A stretch of 64,000 bases of DNA from Bacteroidia bacterium (GCA_026391655.1 JAPLDR010000018.1:1-64000); one strand, 5' to 3'. Positions 1 to 8,079 are shown, numbered from the stretch's first letter. The notes: a model not told the origin generated them from the sequence alone. A program made the numbers and translations.

Positions 1-396
1 GGATTTGAAGAATTTTATGATCAGGCGAAAGGAATGGGTGTTAGTTTCGTCAAAGGGAAAATCGGACGAATTTCGGAAAAAGAAAATGGAAACCTGTTGC
101 TGCGTTATGAAGATATCAATGAAAATTGTGTCCAGGAAGCCGAGCACGATCTGGTTGTTTTATCAGTCGGCGTATTACCCAACCTCGACAATAAATCCTT
201 CTTTCAGGAAGAAAAATTGCAACTCGATCCATTCAATTTTATTTCCCAGTCAGATCCGCTTATAAACCCAGCCAGAACAAATATTGAAGGAGTTTTTGTT
301 GCCGGGACTTCTTCCGGGCCAATGGATATTCCGGACTCAATCCTGTCTGCAGGCGCGGCTTCAGCCGAAGCAATCAGTTATTTAATCAGGAACTAA
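1..396 (+). CDS. HdrA/QmoA-like FAD oxidoreductase, C-terminal part (cut by window start)
   Basis: The reading frame is open from the first base and gives about 131 residues ending in TAA. The sequence shows the end of an HdrA-type flavoprotein: a strand of the form DLVVLSVGVLP, then the closing FAD-binding segment GVFVAGTSSGPMDIPDS followed by an Ala-rich helix. HdrA-type proteins bind FAD and pass electrons between iron-sulfur partners. No ferredoxin domain remains at this end, as in QmoA. The stop overlaps the next ATG by one base (TAATG), so the two are translationally coupled. Because a second HdrA-like gene and a fused HdrC/E membrane gene follow, I infer the QmoA position of a Qmo-like complex. 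The N-terminal two thirds lie outside the window. Confidence 0.75.
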   Translation, partial: GFEEFYDQAKGMGVSFVKGKIGRISEKENGNLLLRYEDINENCVQEAEHDLVVLSVGVLPNLDNKSFFQEEKLQLDPFNFISQSDPLINPARTNIEGVFVAGTSSGPMDIPDSILSAGAASAEAISYLIRN

Positions 397-2327
397 TGAA
401 CAAAAAGATAGGAGTATATATTTGTCATTGTGGCGGAAACATCTCCGATTATGTTGATGTTGAAAAAGTCAGGAAATCGATTGAAAATGATGAAGGAGTT
501 TTTCTTGTAAAAACCACCATGTTTGCCTGTGGCGACGCCAACCAAAAGGAAATGGTGGATGATATCAGGCGAAATGAACTGGATGGGGTGGTTGTTGCTT
601 CCTGCTCGCCGAAACTTCACCTGATAACTTTCAGAGCTGTAACCGAACGGGCCGGTTTAAATAAATACAACTATGTCCATGCAAATATCCGCGAACAGGT
701 TTCCTGGGCACATTCTGACGATAAAGCCGGGGCAACAGAAAAAGCCATTCATATCGTTAAATCAGCGCTTGCAAAAGTACGGCTTGCTGAATCACTGGAG
801 CCTTTTAAGATACCTGCAAAAAAGGCTGTTGCTATAATTGGTGGCGGAGTTGCCGGAATGAGGGCAGCAATCGAATTATCAAACATGGGATGTCCTGTAA
901 CCTTGATTGAAAGGGAACATTTCATTGGGGGCAGAATTGCTCAGTGGGATGTCCTTTTTACTACCGACCAAACTGGCAAAGAACTGGTAACTATACTCTA
1001 TAACGATCTGATAAGCCGTGATAATATCACATTATTTACTGGTGCTGAAGTCATTTCAAATACAGGATGTATCGGCGATTTCAAATTAAAAATTAAAGTA
1101 ACTCCCCGCTTCATTAAAGAAAACTGTCATAAGGGAAACCTTCAAAAGGCTATTTTGGCATGTCCCGTTGAAGTAAATGATGAATTTAATTTCGACATGA
1201 CCAAAAGGAAGGCGATTTATCACAACTTTCCGAGTGAATATCCTCATCTACCTGCAATTGACCCGAAGAACTGTACCCGATGTGGTGAATGTGAAAAAAT
1301 TTGTGAAAGTGTTGATTTAAGCCAGAAAGAAGAACTGATTGAAGTTCAGGTCGGTTCAGTGTTGATGGCAACTGGATTCGACCCATATATCCCAGCTGAA
1401 GGTGAATTTGGATTTCATGAGTTTGACAACTTGGTCACCCTTCCTCAATTTAAACGAATGATTGAACTGAATGATTCCAAATTAATTTTTGGAGGGAAGG
1501 AAATCAGGAATATTGCATACATCTATTGTGTTGGTAGCCGACAAACCGACGGTGAAAATAAATACTGCTCACGTTATTGCTGTACTTCAGCCATTCACGC
1601 GGCCATTCTGACCCGAAAAAAATTCAGTAACATCCAGAATTTTCATTTCACACGGGGTATCAGAACCTACGGGAAACAGGAAGTTTTGTACGCTGAATCG
1701 CTGAAAGGTGGAGACATTTTTCTTCAGAATTATGAAGATGATCCACCGGTTGTTAACCAACAAAATAAGATGACAGTTATCACTGTCAACGATATACTGA
1801 CTGGAAAAAGAGAAATGTCAGTTAATGCTGACCTGGTTGTGTTAGTTACCGGAATGGTGCCACGGGCCGATAATTCAGTGGGGTCGCTCTTTAAATTGCC
1901 CAAAGGCAGGGATCATTTTTTCAACGAAATCCACATGAAACTACGTCCTGTTGAGACTGTTATCGATGGGATCACCATTTGCGGAGCTTGCCAGGGACCG
2001 AAAAACATCATGGAATCGGTTAATTCAGCCCTTTCTGCCGCTACAAAATCCTTTTCATACATCAGCAAAGGAGAATTAGAAATCGAACCTATTATTGCTC
2101 AAATAGATAATGATCAGTGCACCTGGTGCAGAGTTTGTGCCGAAGCCTGCCCGTTCGATGCCATCCATAAGGAGATAAACGGAACAAAAGATATTGCAGT
2201 GATTAATAACTCAGTGTGCAAAGGATGTGGAATGTGTTTGCCGGTTTGTCCTTCAGATGCAATCAATCTGATTGCTTATTCAAACCGTGAAATTGAAAGC
2301 ATGATTGATGCACTAGCTGGTGATTAA
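396..2327 (+). CDS. HdrA-like / QmoB-like FAD and iron-sulfur oxidoreductase
   Basis: A 643-residue protein of the heterodisulfide reductase subunit A family. An N-terminal segment with GVYICHCGGNI is followed by a Rossmann dinucleotide site GGGVAG near residue 149. An inserted iron-sulfur motif CTRCGECEKIC starts at about 293. The FAD-binding second half ends in GACQGPKNIMESV, and two C-terminal [4Fe-4S] motifs begin at about 575 (CTWCRVC) and 608 (CKGCGMC). The protein should move electrons between FAD and iron-sulfur clusters in the cytoplasm. Unlike QmoB of sulfate reducers I see no C-terminal MvhD-type domain, so QmoB-like describes context rather than exact architecture. ATG at 396 overlaps the previous stop. 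The family is certain; the electron donor is unknown. Confidence 0.85.
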   Translation: MNKKIGVYICHCGGNISDYVDVEKVRKSIENDEGVFLVKTTMFACGDANQKEMVDDIRRNELDGVVVASCSPKLHLITFRAVTERAGLNKYNYVHANIREQVSWAHSDDKAGATEKAIHIVKSALAKVRLAESLEPFKIPAKKAVAIIGGGVAGMRAAIELSNMGCPVTLIEREHFIGGRIAQWDVLFTTDQTGKELVTILYNDLISRDNITLFTGAEVISNTGCIGDFKLKIKVTPRFIKENCHKGNLQKAILACPVEVNDEFNFDMTKRKAIYHNFPSEYPHLPAIDPKNCTRCGECEKICESVDLSQKEELIEVQVGSVLMATGFDPYIPAEGEFGFHEFDNLVTLPQFKRMIELNDSKLIFGGKEIRNIAYIYCVGSRQTDGENKYCSRYCCTSAIHAAILTRKKFSNIQNFHFTRGIRTYGKQEVLYAESLKGGDIFLQNYEDDPPVVNQQNKMTVITVNDILTGKREMSVNADLVVLVTGMVPRADNSVGSLFKLPKGRDHFFNEIHMKLRPVETVIDGITICGACQGPKNIMESVNSALSAATKSFSYISKGELEIEPIIAQIDNDQCTWCRVCAEACPFDAIHKEINGTKDIAVINNSVCKGCGMCLPVCPSDAINLIAYSNREIESMIDALAGD

Positions 2328-2351
2328 ATTCAATTTTAAAAAACCTGAACC

Positions 2352-2630
2352 ATGGAGATTGAAAAAGGCAAAACATTTAAAATCCTGAAAGAGAAACGGG
2401 AAGTTTCGTTGGAAGCAAAAGATAACCTGAAACAATTCAGCAGGATAAAGAAATCAATACTTGATGCTTTAAAGGAAAGCGACTTAACTATTGAGCAAAT
2501 CACACAAAAACTCGACTTGCCTAAATATGAGGTTGTTTTTTACCTGATGTCACTGGTAAAATACGGCTTTGTTCAAACAGGCGAAGTTGATGACATGGAT
2601 GAATATTTTACCTATAAAATAAAAAAATAA
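2352..2630 (+). CDS. Small winged-helix domain protein inside the Qmo-like operon
   Basis: A 92-residue protein with a charged N-terminal helix and then a helix-turn-helix-like segment (LTIEQITQKLDLPKYEVVFY) followed by a wing-like stretch. This resembles the small winged-helix folds of ArsR/MarR-type regulators, but without ligand cysteines. It sits 24 bases after the HdrA-like gene, and its stop overlaps the start of the membrane subunit (TAATGG), so it belongs to the operon. It could be a DNA-binding regulator of the operon or a small structural subunit or assembly factor using a winged helix for protein contacts. I do not recognise a named family. Confidence 0.7.
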   Translation: MEIEKGKTFKILKEKREVSLEAKDNLKQFSRIKKSILDALKESDLTIEQITQKLDLPKYEVVFYLMSLVKYGFVQTGEVDDMDEYFTYKIKK

Positions 2631-3673
2631 TGGCTGCGATTAATCCTGAATTCAGAACGGAATTAAAGAAGTATGGAGCATTCGATTTTAATGCATGCTA
2701 TAACTGTGGAAATTGCACGGCCGTTTGCTCTTTATCGACAACTGAAGATTCATTTCCAAGAGAAATATTAAGGTTCAGCACATTAGGATTGCAGGACGAC
2801 ATAAAATCCTCATTAAAACCATGGCTTTGTTATTATTGTGGCGAGTGTTCAACCCATTGTCCGCAAGAGGCCAATCCAGGCGAACTGATGATGTCACTCA
2901 GAAGATGGCTTAGCGCTCAATACGATTGGACAAAATTATCCGGTCTCCTCTATCGTTCGCTGCCCATAACAATAATAGCTCTGTTAATTACAGCAATCGG
3001 GGTACTGGCATTTGGTGCCTTTGAAAATTTTCAGCTTGAACCCATTATGAAGTTCGCTCATCAATTTGAGATGATTGCCATTGCTTCCGTATTCGTTCTC
3101 ATTCTACTTCCGAATGTCATCCGCATGTGGTGGTTTATTCTGAAGAAGCCCGGAGTAAAAGTGCCGCTTTCGAAATACTTTGTTGAAATCAGAGAAATGG
3201 TTGACCACATGTTTACCCAAAAACGAGCGCTCGAATGCGACAAAAACCGTTTCCGCTGGTTCGAACATTTTATTTTGGTGATTGGCTATCTGGGACTGTT
3301 GTTTGTAACTGTTTTTCTCGACTGGTTCGCAAGCAAAAATATTTTCATCATTTCGTTCGGCTATCTGCTAAGCACAATTGTCTTTGTCGTCACCTTCGAT
3401 TTCGTTTCAAGCCGTATGAAAAAGCAAAAGGAAATCAGTAAATTTTCTCAGCCAGCCGACTGGTTATTTGTGATTTGGTTGTTTTTGATGGGATTTTCGG
3501 CTTTTATTGTCCGTCTTTTCATTGATACCGGACTACTCGATAAAAACATTTGGCTATACTTTTTTCATTTGATTATTCTTGTTCAATGGGCCTTGATCAT
3601 TGTTCCCTTTGGAAAGTGGACACACTTTTTATACCGGTCGTTTGCCATGTATTTTGCAAAAATCAAAGCATGA
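2630..3673 (+). CDS. QmoC-like membrane subunit: HdrC ferredoxin domain fused to HdrE-type cytochrome b domain
   Basis: A 347-residue protein. Residues 1-90 hold two [4Fe-4S] motifs of HdrC type (CYNCGNCTAVC from about 23, CYYCGECSTHC from about 67). From about residue 105 to the end there are about six hydrophobic segments with scattered histidines, as in HdrE/NarI-like dihaem cytochrome b. This fusion is the hallmark of QmoC, which links soluble HdrA-like flavoproteins to the menaquinone pool. Start overlaps the winged-helix gene by one base. No aprAB or dsr genes are visible here, so the partner may be another sulfur enzyme. Assignment to the fold is firm; calling it Qmo rather than another Hdr-like quinone module is inference. 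Confidence 0.8.
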   Translation: MAAINPEFRTELKKYGAFDFNACYNCGNCTAVCSLSTTEDSFPREILRFSTLGLQDDIKSSLKPWLCYYCGECSTHCPQEANPGELMMSLRRWLSAQYDWTKLSGLLYRSLPITIIALLITAIGVLAFGAFENFQLEPIMKFAHQFEMIAIASVFVLILLPNVIRMWWFILKKPGVKVPLSKYFVEIREMVDHMFTQKRALECDKNRFRWFEHFILVIGYLGLLFVTVFLDWFASKNIFIISFGYLLSTIVFVVTFDFVSSRMKKQKEISKFSQPADWLFVIWLFLMGFSAFIVRLFIDTGLLDKNIWLYFFHLIILVQWALIIVPFGKWTHFLYRSFAMYFAKIKA

Positions 3674-3690
3674 TTATATCTTCAGCTATT

Positions 3691-3813
3691 TCAGTGATAT
3701 TTTCTATAAAAGCAAGTAGGTTTTTTTAGAAGCGCTTCATTGATAGAAGTACCATGTTCAGCAATCAATCCTTGCTTATTGACAAGGTTTTCGATTAACG
3801 TTACTATTTTCAT
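3691..3813 (-). pseudogene. Remnant of an MBL-fold metallohydrolase N-terminus
   Basis: Reading down from a possible ATG at 3813, the first 22 or so residues (MKIVTLIENLVNK, then GLIAEHG) match the start typical of the MBL-fold hydrolase family related to the pterin-linked ribofuranosyl-aminobenzene phosphate synthases. After that the sequence loses all resemblance, and a stop follows at residue 41. The metal-binding HxHxDH region is absent. It lies between the ends of the Qmo-like operon and the transporter operon, so it looks like a deletion scar. The open frame extends upstream to 3906 without an obvious match. Confidence 0.4.
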
Positions 3814-3912
3814 ATCAGTGACATTTAAATTATTCCGTACTTCCGGCCTTCTGAATCCATACCGTGTAGTCAATTTATTTTTTTGCCACATAACCCGAAT
3901 GGTCAATTTCTC

Positions 3913-4302
3913 CTAACAGCCACCTTTAATTTTTGAAGTTTTCACAATAACTGGTTCAGTCGAATTTTTAAGCGCTTCAACCAGCATCTTCATATCTGTA
4001 GCCGCTTTTTGCCTAAAATTATAGGTGTCGATCTCACTTTTATTGGCATCTGCACCGGGTGGTGTCAGATCAGAAAATAATTTTCTGAAATTCATCGCCG
4101 ATTCAGAAAGGATATAATTCTCCGATTTACCAATATAACCAGCTAACAAATAGGCTTTTTCTGCAACCTGTTTGTCATCAGCGCAGAAATAATTTGCCTT
4201 GTGTTTCTGATCCAGGATCTTTTTCCATTGGCGATCGTTCATTTTTTCGAACGGAATATTGATCGCAAAAGGGAGATGGTAGAATCTGAATGCCACTGTG
4301 TC
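3913..4302 (-). pseudogene. Rhodanese domain detached from the transporter by an in-frame TGA
   Basis: Directly after the TGA that ends the YeeE-type gene, the same frame continues for about 129 residues (DTVAFRFYHLPFAINIPF, then FCADDKQVAEKAYLL). This is a rhodanese-like domain: the transporter ends IIDV, the usual rhodanese IDVR motif would need an Arg exactly at the stop, and FxxxHLPxAINIP and a candidate catalytic Cys (about 27 residues later) follow. One base change, CGA to TGA, explains the break. Rhodaneses carry sulfane sulfur as a persulfide. The piece could be made from the GTG at 4296, could be reached by readthrough, or could be dead; sequencing error is also possible. Confidence 0.7.
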
Positions 4303-5109
4303 TCATACATCGATGATATTGATGCGGTAATAGTTATTTACAATTTCGCTTGCAAGCTTATCCGCAGGAACTGAAACTGAAGTGAAATCTTTTTGTGGAA
4401 GCACACTATTAATGCGGGCTTCCATCCGACTATTACTATCAGGAAAGAAAGCGATTACTGCCAATACAACTAATGCAAATCCGATTGCCGAAGCATAAAT
4501 AACCCTCTTATTTTTATTTACTTCTGACTTTACGCCATTCACGCGGTTTTCGATGAGTCCTGTGAGATAAAAGGCAACAAAGGCAACTCCTGTGAGCAGA
4601 AAGGCAAACGTGATTTTCGACATTCCCAGCATATCGTTCATCAGGACACCGCCCCAGGCTTCGGAAAGATAGATATTTTTAAGCATCGGATATCCTTCAG
4701 CAAATGCAAGAACCCCAAGACCTGACCCAAACACAAATGCCATTCCGTCGAGCTTCCCAATTGCAGCAGCACAGATACCTGTTCCTGGACAAAAACCTCC
4801 GATGATAAATCCAACACCCATTATAGCTCCTCCGAGAAGTGCTGACCATAGGAATGTAGGATTAATATAAATCAGGCTCAAATCGAGCAATCCCCAGTGG
4901 CCAAGCAATAAAACACCAATCATTGCTGTAACTCCGGCTGTGAAAAAAACTTTCAGCACTGTAAAATCGTAGCCATAGAACAACCCGACGAGTTTTTTGG
5001 TCGAAGAAAAACCTGCCTGTTCGAGAACAAATCCAAAACCGATTCCGGCAATCAATGCAATGATCAGGTTGAATTCATTGCTGATAATAAATGGCACTAA
5101 TGGTCCCAT
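4303..5109 (-). CDS. YeeE/YedE family sulfur transporter, second half
   Basis: About 268 residues from the ATG at 5109. A TTG at 5127 extends it by six residues but would overlap the previous gene. Several hydrophobic segments carry the family's Gly/Cys signature (GGFCPGTGICAAAIGKLDGM), which in thiosulfate transporters of the YeeE/TsuA type provides the cysteines that pass sulfur across the membrane. A linker and about 40 periplasmic or cytosolic residues lead into the start of a rhodanese domain that is cut by TGA. Start lies five bases after the stop of the first transporter half, so the two halves are probably made together. Inferred substrate: thiosulfate or sulfide-level sulfur. Confidence 0.8.
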   Translation of the reverse strand: MGPLVPFIISNEFNLIIALIAGIGFGFVLEQAGFSSTKKLVGLFYGYDFTVLKVFFTAGVTAMIGVLLLGHWGLLDLSLIYINPTFLWSALLGGAIMGVGFIIGGFCPGTGICAAAIGKLDGMAFVFGSGLGVLAFAEGYPMLKNIYLSEAWGGVLMNDMLGMSKITFAFLLTGVAFVAFYLTGLIENRVNGVKSEVNKNKRVIYASAIGFALVVLAVIAFFPDSNSRMEARINSVLPQKDFTSVSVPADKLASEIVNNYYRINIIDV

Positions 5110-5114
5110 ATCAA

Positions 5115-5633
5115 TTATTTTAACCAAAGTTTTCTAAAAAAATAGGCAACGGCATAACCCGATCCGAAAATGGCGAACATTGTGATGATCCCGCCAAATG
5201 ACATCACTGCCATGCCGCTAAGAGCTGCCCCGCTTGTGCATCCACGCCCGAGTTGAGCGCCGAAACCAAAGAATGCGCCACCAATTATAGCTGCAATAAT
5301 TCTTGTTCTATTGGTAATGTTAGGACCTCTCTCCAACTTAATTCCGACACGATTGGAGATCACACCCGAAAAGAAAGCGCCAATAACGACTCCAATCACT
5401 TCGATGACAAGCCAATCCTTCTGTGGACCATCAGGATGTTCTTCACTGTAAGTTTTGATGAAAGAAATATTTGCCGTATGTCCTGGAGCTACTTTAACAA
5501 CAGTGGAAAGAACCACACTCTTTACTGCGCCGCTGGCTCCCAAGCCACGCCCGGTAACATAAATGGTTCCCAATAAAACCAGACCAAGTAAAACCCCGGC
5601 CATGTAAGGATTCATAAATTTCTGTGGCTTCAT
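5115..5633 (-). CDS. YeeE/YedE family sulfur transporter, first half
   Basis: A 172-residue membrane protein with about four to five hydrophobic segments and the signature FGFGAQLGRGCTSGAALSG, the conserved Cys-containing turn of YeeE/YedE proteins. Together with the following gene it reconstructs the two-lobed transporter that is one chain in other bacteria. Its ATG overlaps the stop of the cytochrome b gene (TAATG), showing translational coupling with a redox module. It likely imports or exports sulfane sulfur species for the neighbouring octahaem cytochrome and rhodanese. The family is clear; the exact sulfur species cannot be read from the sequence. Confidence 0.82.
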   Translation of the reverse strand: MKPQKFMNPYMAGVLLGLVLLGTIYVTGRGLGASGAVKSVVLSTVVKVAPGHTANISFIKTYSEEHPDGPQKDWLVIEVIGVVIGAFFSGVISNRVGIKLERGPNITNRTRIIAAIIGGAFFGFGAQLGRGCTSGAALSGMAVMSFGGIITMFAIFGSGYAVAYFFRKLWLK

Positions 5634-6283
5634 TATTTATGCTGATTTATTTCGTTTTCGATAGTAACCTCCTGTTGATCATCATCCAACTCTTCGTATC
5701 CTGTTATCATTGCTTTGATATTTGAAGTGGGTGTTTTTCCGGTGGTTGTCATATAAACATGAACTACCAGGAATATCATGAGCAGGATTGCACCTAAAGT
5801 GTGCCAGAAGGCAATAGATGCCAGCGGATAATCTTCAATTACAATCAGGTTGTTTTGGTCGAAGGTTTTATAAAGTAAATAAAGAATGCCTGAAATAATT
5901 GTAATCGGAACAAGTACAAGTTTAAATCCCAAATATACAATTCGTTGTAGAGGGTTTAGTTTACTCAGACCGGTTCTTTCAGTCGGGTGATGTTCTCCTT
6001 TGAATATTCCGAAAATATAATAGATGACCTGCTCCTTTAACTGTTTGGTAGTTGGAATGTATTGCCGCCATTCGCCTGTTGTGAGGTGCCAGAAAATGGC
6101 AAAAATGATCAATCCGATCAGCATCCAGGAGGCATTCCGATGGAATTCAGCAGCTTTCTCAAAACCAAATATCTTAAAAGCACCATGAACTTCGAATCCG
6201 GTTAAAGCCAGAAACATGATCAGGGATGCCTGAACCCAGTGCCAGAATCGTTCAAATCGTTTGTAAATATATACTTTGTGCAT
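5633..6283 (-). CDS. Cytochrome b561-type membrane subunit
   Basis: A 216-residue protein with four main hydrophobic segments and histidines in the places typical of di-haem cytochrome b subunits of nickel hydrogenases, formate dehydrogenases and thiosulfate reductase (RFERFWHWVQ near the start, FHRNASW, FAIFWHLTTG, FWHTLGAILL, VHVYMTTTG). It should oxidise or reduce menaquinone and exchange electrons with the octahaem cytochrome encoded just upstream, which is exported and membrane-anchored. It overlaps the next gene by one base. A short sequence at 6286-6309, found again near 28.9 kb, lies in the 37-base gap between it and the cytochrome gene. Confidence 0.83.
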   Translation of the reverse strand: MHKVYIYKRFERFWHWVQASLIMFLALTGFEVHGAFKIFGFEKAAEFHRNASWMLIGLIIFAIFWHLTTGEWRQYIPTTKQLKEQVIYYIFGIFKGEHHPTERTGLSKLNPLQRIVYLGFKLVLVPITIISGILYLLYKTFDQNNLIVIEDYPLASIAFWHTLGAILLMIFLVVHVYMTTTGKTPTSNIKAMITGYEELDDDQQEVTIENEINQHK

Positions 6284-6285
6284 AT

Positions 6286-6309
6286 TTAATTGTATATCTG
6301 ATATTTAAA
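6286..6309. repeat. 24-base dispersed repeat, copy 1
   Basis: AT-rich element with core ATTGTATATCTGATATTTAA in the gap between the octahaem cytochrome and cytochrome b genes. A second copy at 28891-28914 differs at one position. No function is recognised. Confidence 0.45.
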
Positions 6310-6320
6310 GAATAACCTTA

Positions 6321-7859
6321 TTACTCGGTGGGTTTATCCTCATCATAATTGATGATCTGTTTTTCGAATTTATTTCTTGCAATATTCATCGAAATACGAA
6401 TTGCACGACCAGGCAGGTAAAATCCGTTCAGTTTAGCTAACCTTCCATTATTTCGTGTATGACATTCAGCGCAACCTACCGATTGCTCCTTTGGCGAAAC
6501 CATGTGATTTATAGGCCAGTACATTTCAGTCTTAACAAAACCATACTGTCCGCTGTAAAGGAGACCAGATTCTTTCATCCCGGCTGCAACAGCTTCATCC
6601 CACTTAAAATCTTTCCAGTAAGCACTATCGCCTTCGGTTTCACCATAAAGCTTGGGTTGTACCAGACGATGGTAAACCTTGTCGTAAATCTGATCGCCAA
6701 CATGAATCTTTACAGGAATAATTTTCGAGTGACGATCACTGTATGAGCCGTTTAAAGTGTTCATTTGCACTGGTACAGATTTAATGGTATCACCCAAAAT
6801 GTAATGATCAGCTGTTCCATTAAACCAGATATAATCAGGCCTGACATTACGTGCCCAAACAAAAGAACCTTTAATCGACATATAATTATGGTTGCCCAGA
6901 GAATCCTCTTCTTCATAAGGCTTACCATCCTTCAATTTTCCGGCATCAGACCAGTTCCATGACATTTTTGTGGAATTTACTTTGGCATAGACTGGAATGT
7001 GACATGCCTGACACGAAACTCTCGATCCGTGACGATTGATCACATCGCTTAGGTGGGGAGTACTTGTATGACATTGTTCACAGGTAGCCCGATTCGTATT
7101 ATCAGATGAAACCGAATATAACTTACCGATAATATTGTGATTTTTAGCAGTATGACAGGCCACGCACTCCAGGTTCATCCCATTAGCAGCCATGTGAACA
7201 TCAACTTCACGACTGCAAGAGTTTAATGCAACCTCAAGATCTCCATGTTTTACATTATTTCCACCCCCGCCAAATGAGTGGCACGATCCACAATTGCTTT
7301 TTCGCGGTGTACCAACACTTTGAGCTACGTTTTCAAGGTTTACGGTACGATCGGGATAGCCTGCCATTGAAGCTCCTTTCAGATACTCCTCGCTGTTATC
7401 GTGGCAAACCATACAATCGACATTTCGGGCATTGTTAAAATCGAAATGGCTACTGGACATACCATAGCCAATGTGGCATTTTGCACACGATTGTTGGTTG
7501 GAATTAGTTCCGAGACAAAAATTATTCATCACATTTTTCTTTCCTGCAGAAGAAATACCTCGTCCTTCAACATATGACGCCCGTTCCCAATTCCAGTGCG
7601 ATGAAGCCATCACCTCCTTATGCGTTTCAGTATGGCACGAAAGGCAAGCCTCAGTTACTTCCTGAGGTGTTTTAAAATCTCTTTGTAAGGCCGTAAGTTT
7701 GCTGTGATTAACAGAAGGAATATCCTTTAATGCATATTTGTGCCGGAGACTTTCGAGTTTCAGATTGTAGTTATCTTCCTGGTGGAAAACATTAACCATT
7801 ACCAGAGCAATAATGGTGACAAATATTACAAATAGTAGCGTTCTAAACAAAGATCTCAT
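6321..7859 (-). CDS. Octahaem c-type cytochrome, tetrathionate reductase family
   Basis: A 512-residue protein from the ATG at 7859; a longer frame to 7949 would run through the promoter. Residues 5-25 form an uncleaved signal or membrane anchor. Eight CXXCH haem motifs follow in order: CLSCH (about 72), CAKCH, CMVCH, CGSCH, CVACH, CEQCH, CQACH and CAECH near the C-terminus. Number, length and spacing fit the octahaem tetrathionate reductase family of Shewanella, which can reduce tetrathionate and also nitrite or hydroxylamine in vitro. It sits outside the inner membrane and probably receives electrons from the cytochrome b encoded downstream. The sulfur transporter and rhodanese neighbours favour a sulfur substrate here. 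Confidence 0.88.
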   Translation of the reverse strand: MRSLFRTLLFVIFVTIIALVMVNVFHQEDNYNLKLESLRHKYALKDIPSVNHSKLTALQRDFKTPQEVTEACLSCHTETHKEVMASSHWNWERASYVEGRGISSAGKKNVMNNFCLGTNSNQQSCAKCHIGYGMSSSHFDFNNARNVDCMVCHDNSEEYLKGASMAGYPDRTVNLENVAQSVGTPRKSNCGSCHSFGGGGNNVKHGDLEVALNSCSREVDVHMAANGMNLECVACHTAKNHNIIGKLYSVSSDNTNRATCEQCHTSTPHLSDVINRHGSRVSCQACHIPVYAKVNSTKMSWNWSDAGKLKDGKPYEEEDSLGNHNYMSIKGSFVWARNVRPDYIWFNGTADHYILGDTIKSVPVQMNTLNGSYSDRHSKIIPVKIHVGDQIYDKVYHRLVQPKLYGETEGDSAYWKDFKWDEAVAAGMKESGLLYSGQYGFVKTEMYWPINHMVSPKEQSVGCAECHTRNNGRLAKLNGFYLPGRAIRISMNIARNKFEKQIINYDEDKPTE

Positions 7860-7878
7860 GTATTTTTCACATTCTTTA

Positions 7879-7956
7879 TGAGCATTTGCTCGTTTTAAAA
7901 ACAAATGCAAATATAATGTTATATCAATACATGGCAATGTAATAAGCATTTGCTCA
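7879..7956 (-). promoter_or_regulatory. Promoter of the octahaem cytochrome operon with two ArsR/SmtB-like operators
   Basis: On the - strand a -7 element TATATTTG (7908-7915) matches the Bacteroidota consensus. It is bracketed by two near-identical palindromes: TGAGCATTTGCTCG at 7879-7892 on the transcribed side and TAAGCATTTGCTCA at 7943-7956 upstream. Their 6-2-6 form resembles operators of ArsR/SmtB repressors, which sense metals or reactive sulfur. The regulator is not identified. Confidence 0.5.
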
Positions 7957-8079
7957 TTACATTTTATAAAAATATTAATGCAATATAATGTATGACACTA
8001 TATATGTGTATTTTAGAAACGTCAACTATTAGTTATTTGAAATAGTTTTAAATAATTAACACTTAAAATTGAAAGCGAT

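Noticed and set aside
1186-1386. Reverse-strand frame inside the HdrA-like gene
   Set aside because: Out-of-frame shadow of a well supported gene; composition has no protein-like pattern. The same holds for most frames under topA, cusA, radA, hdrA and flxB.
396-2327. Calling this gene qmoB outright
   Set aside because: It lacks the C-terminal MvhD-like domain of QmoB; only the operon layout suggests it, so no symbol was given.
4303-4305. Selenocysteine at the transporter-rhodanese TGA
   Set aside because: The expected residue in IDVR is Arg, not Cys, so a nonsense change or sequencing error fits better.
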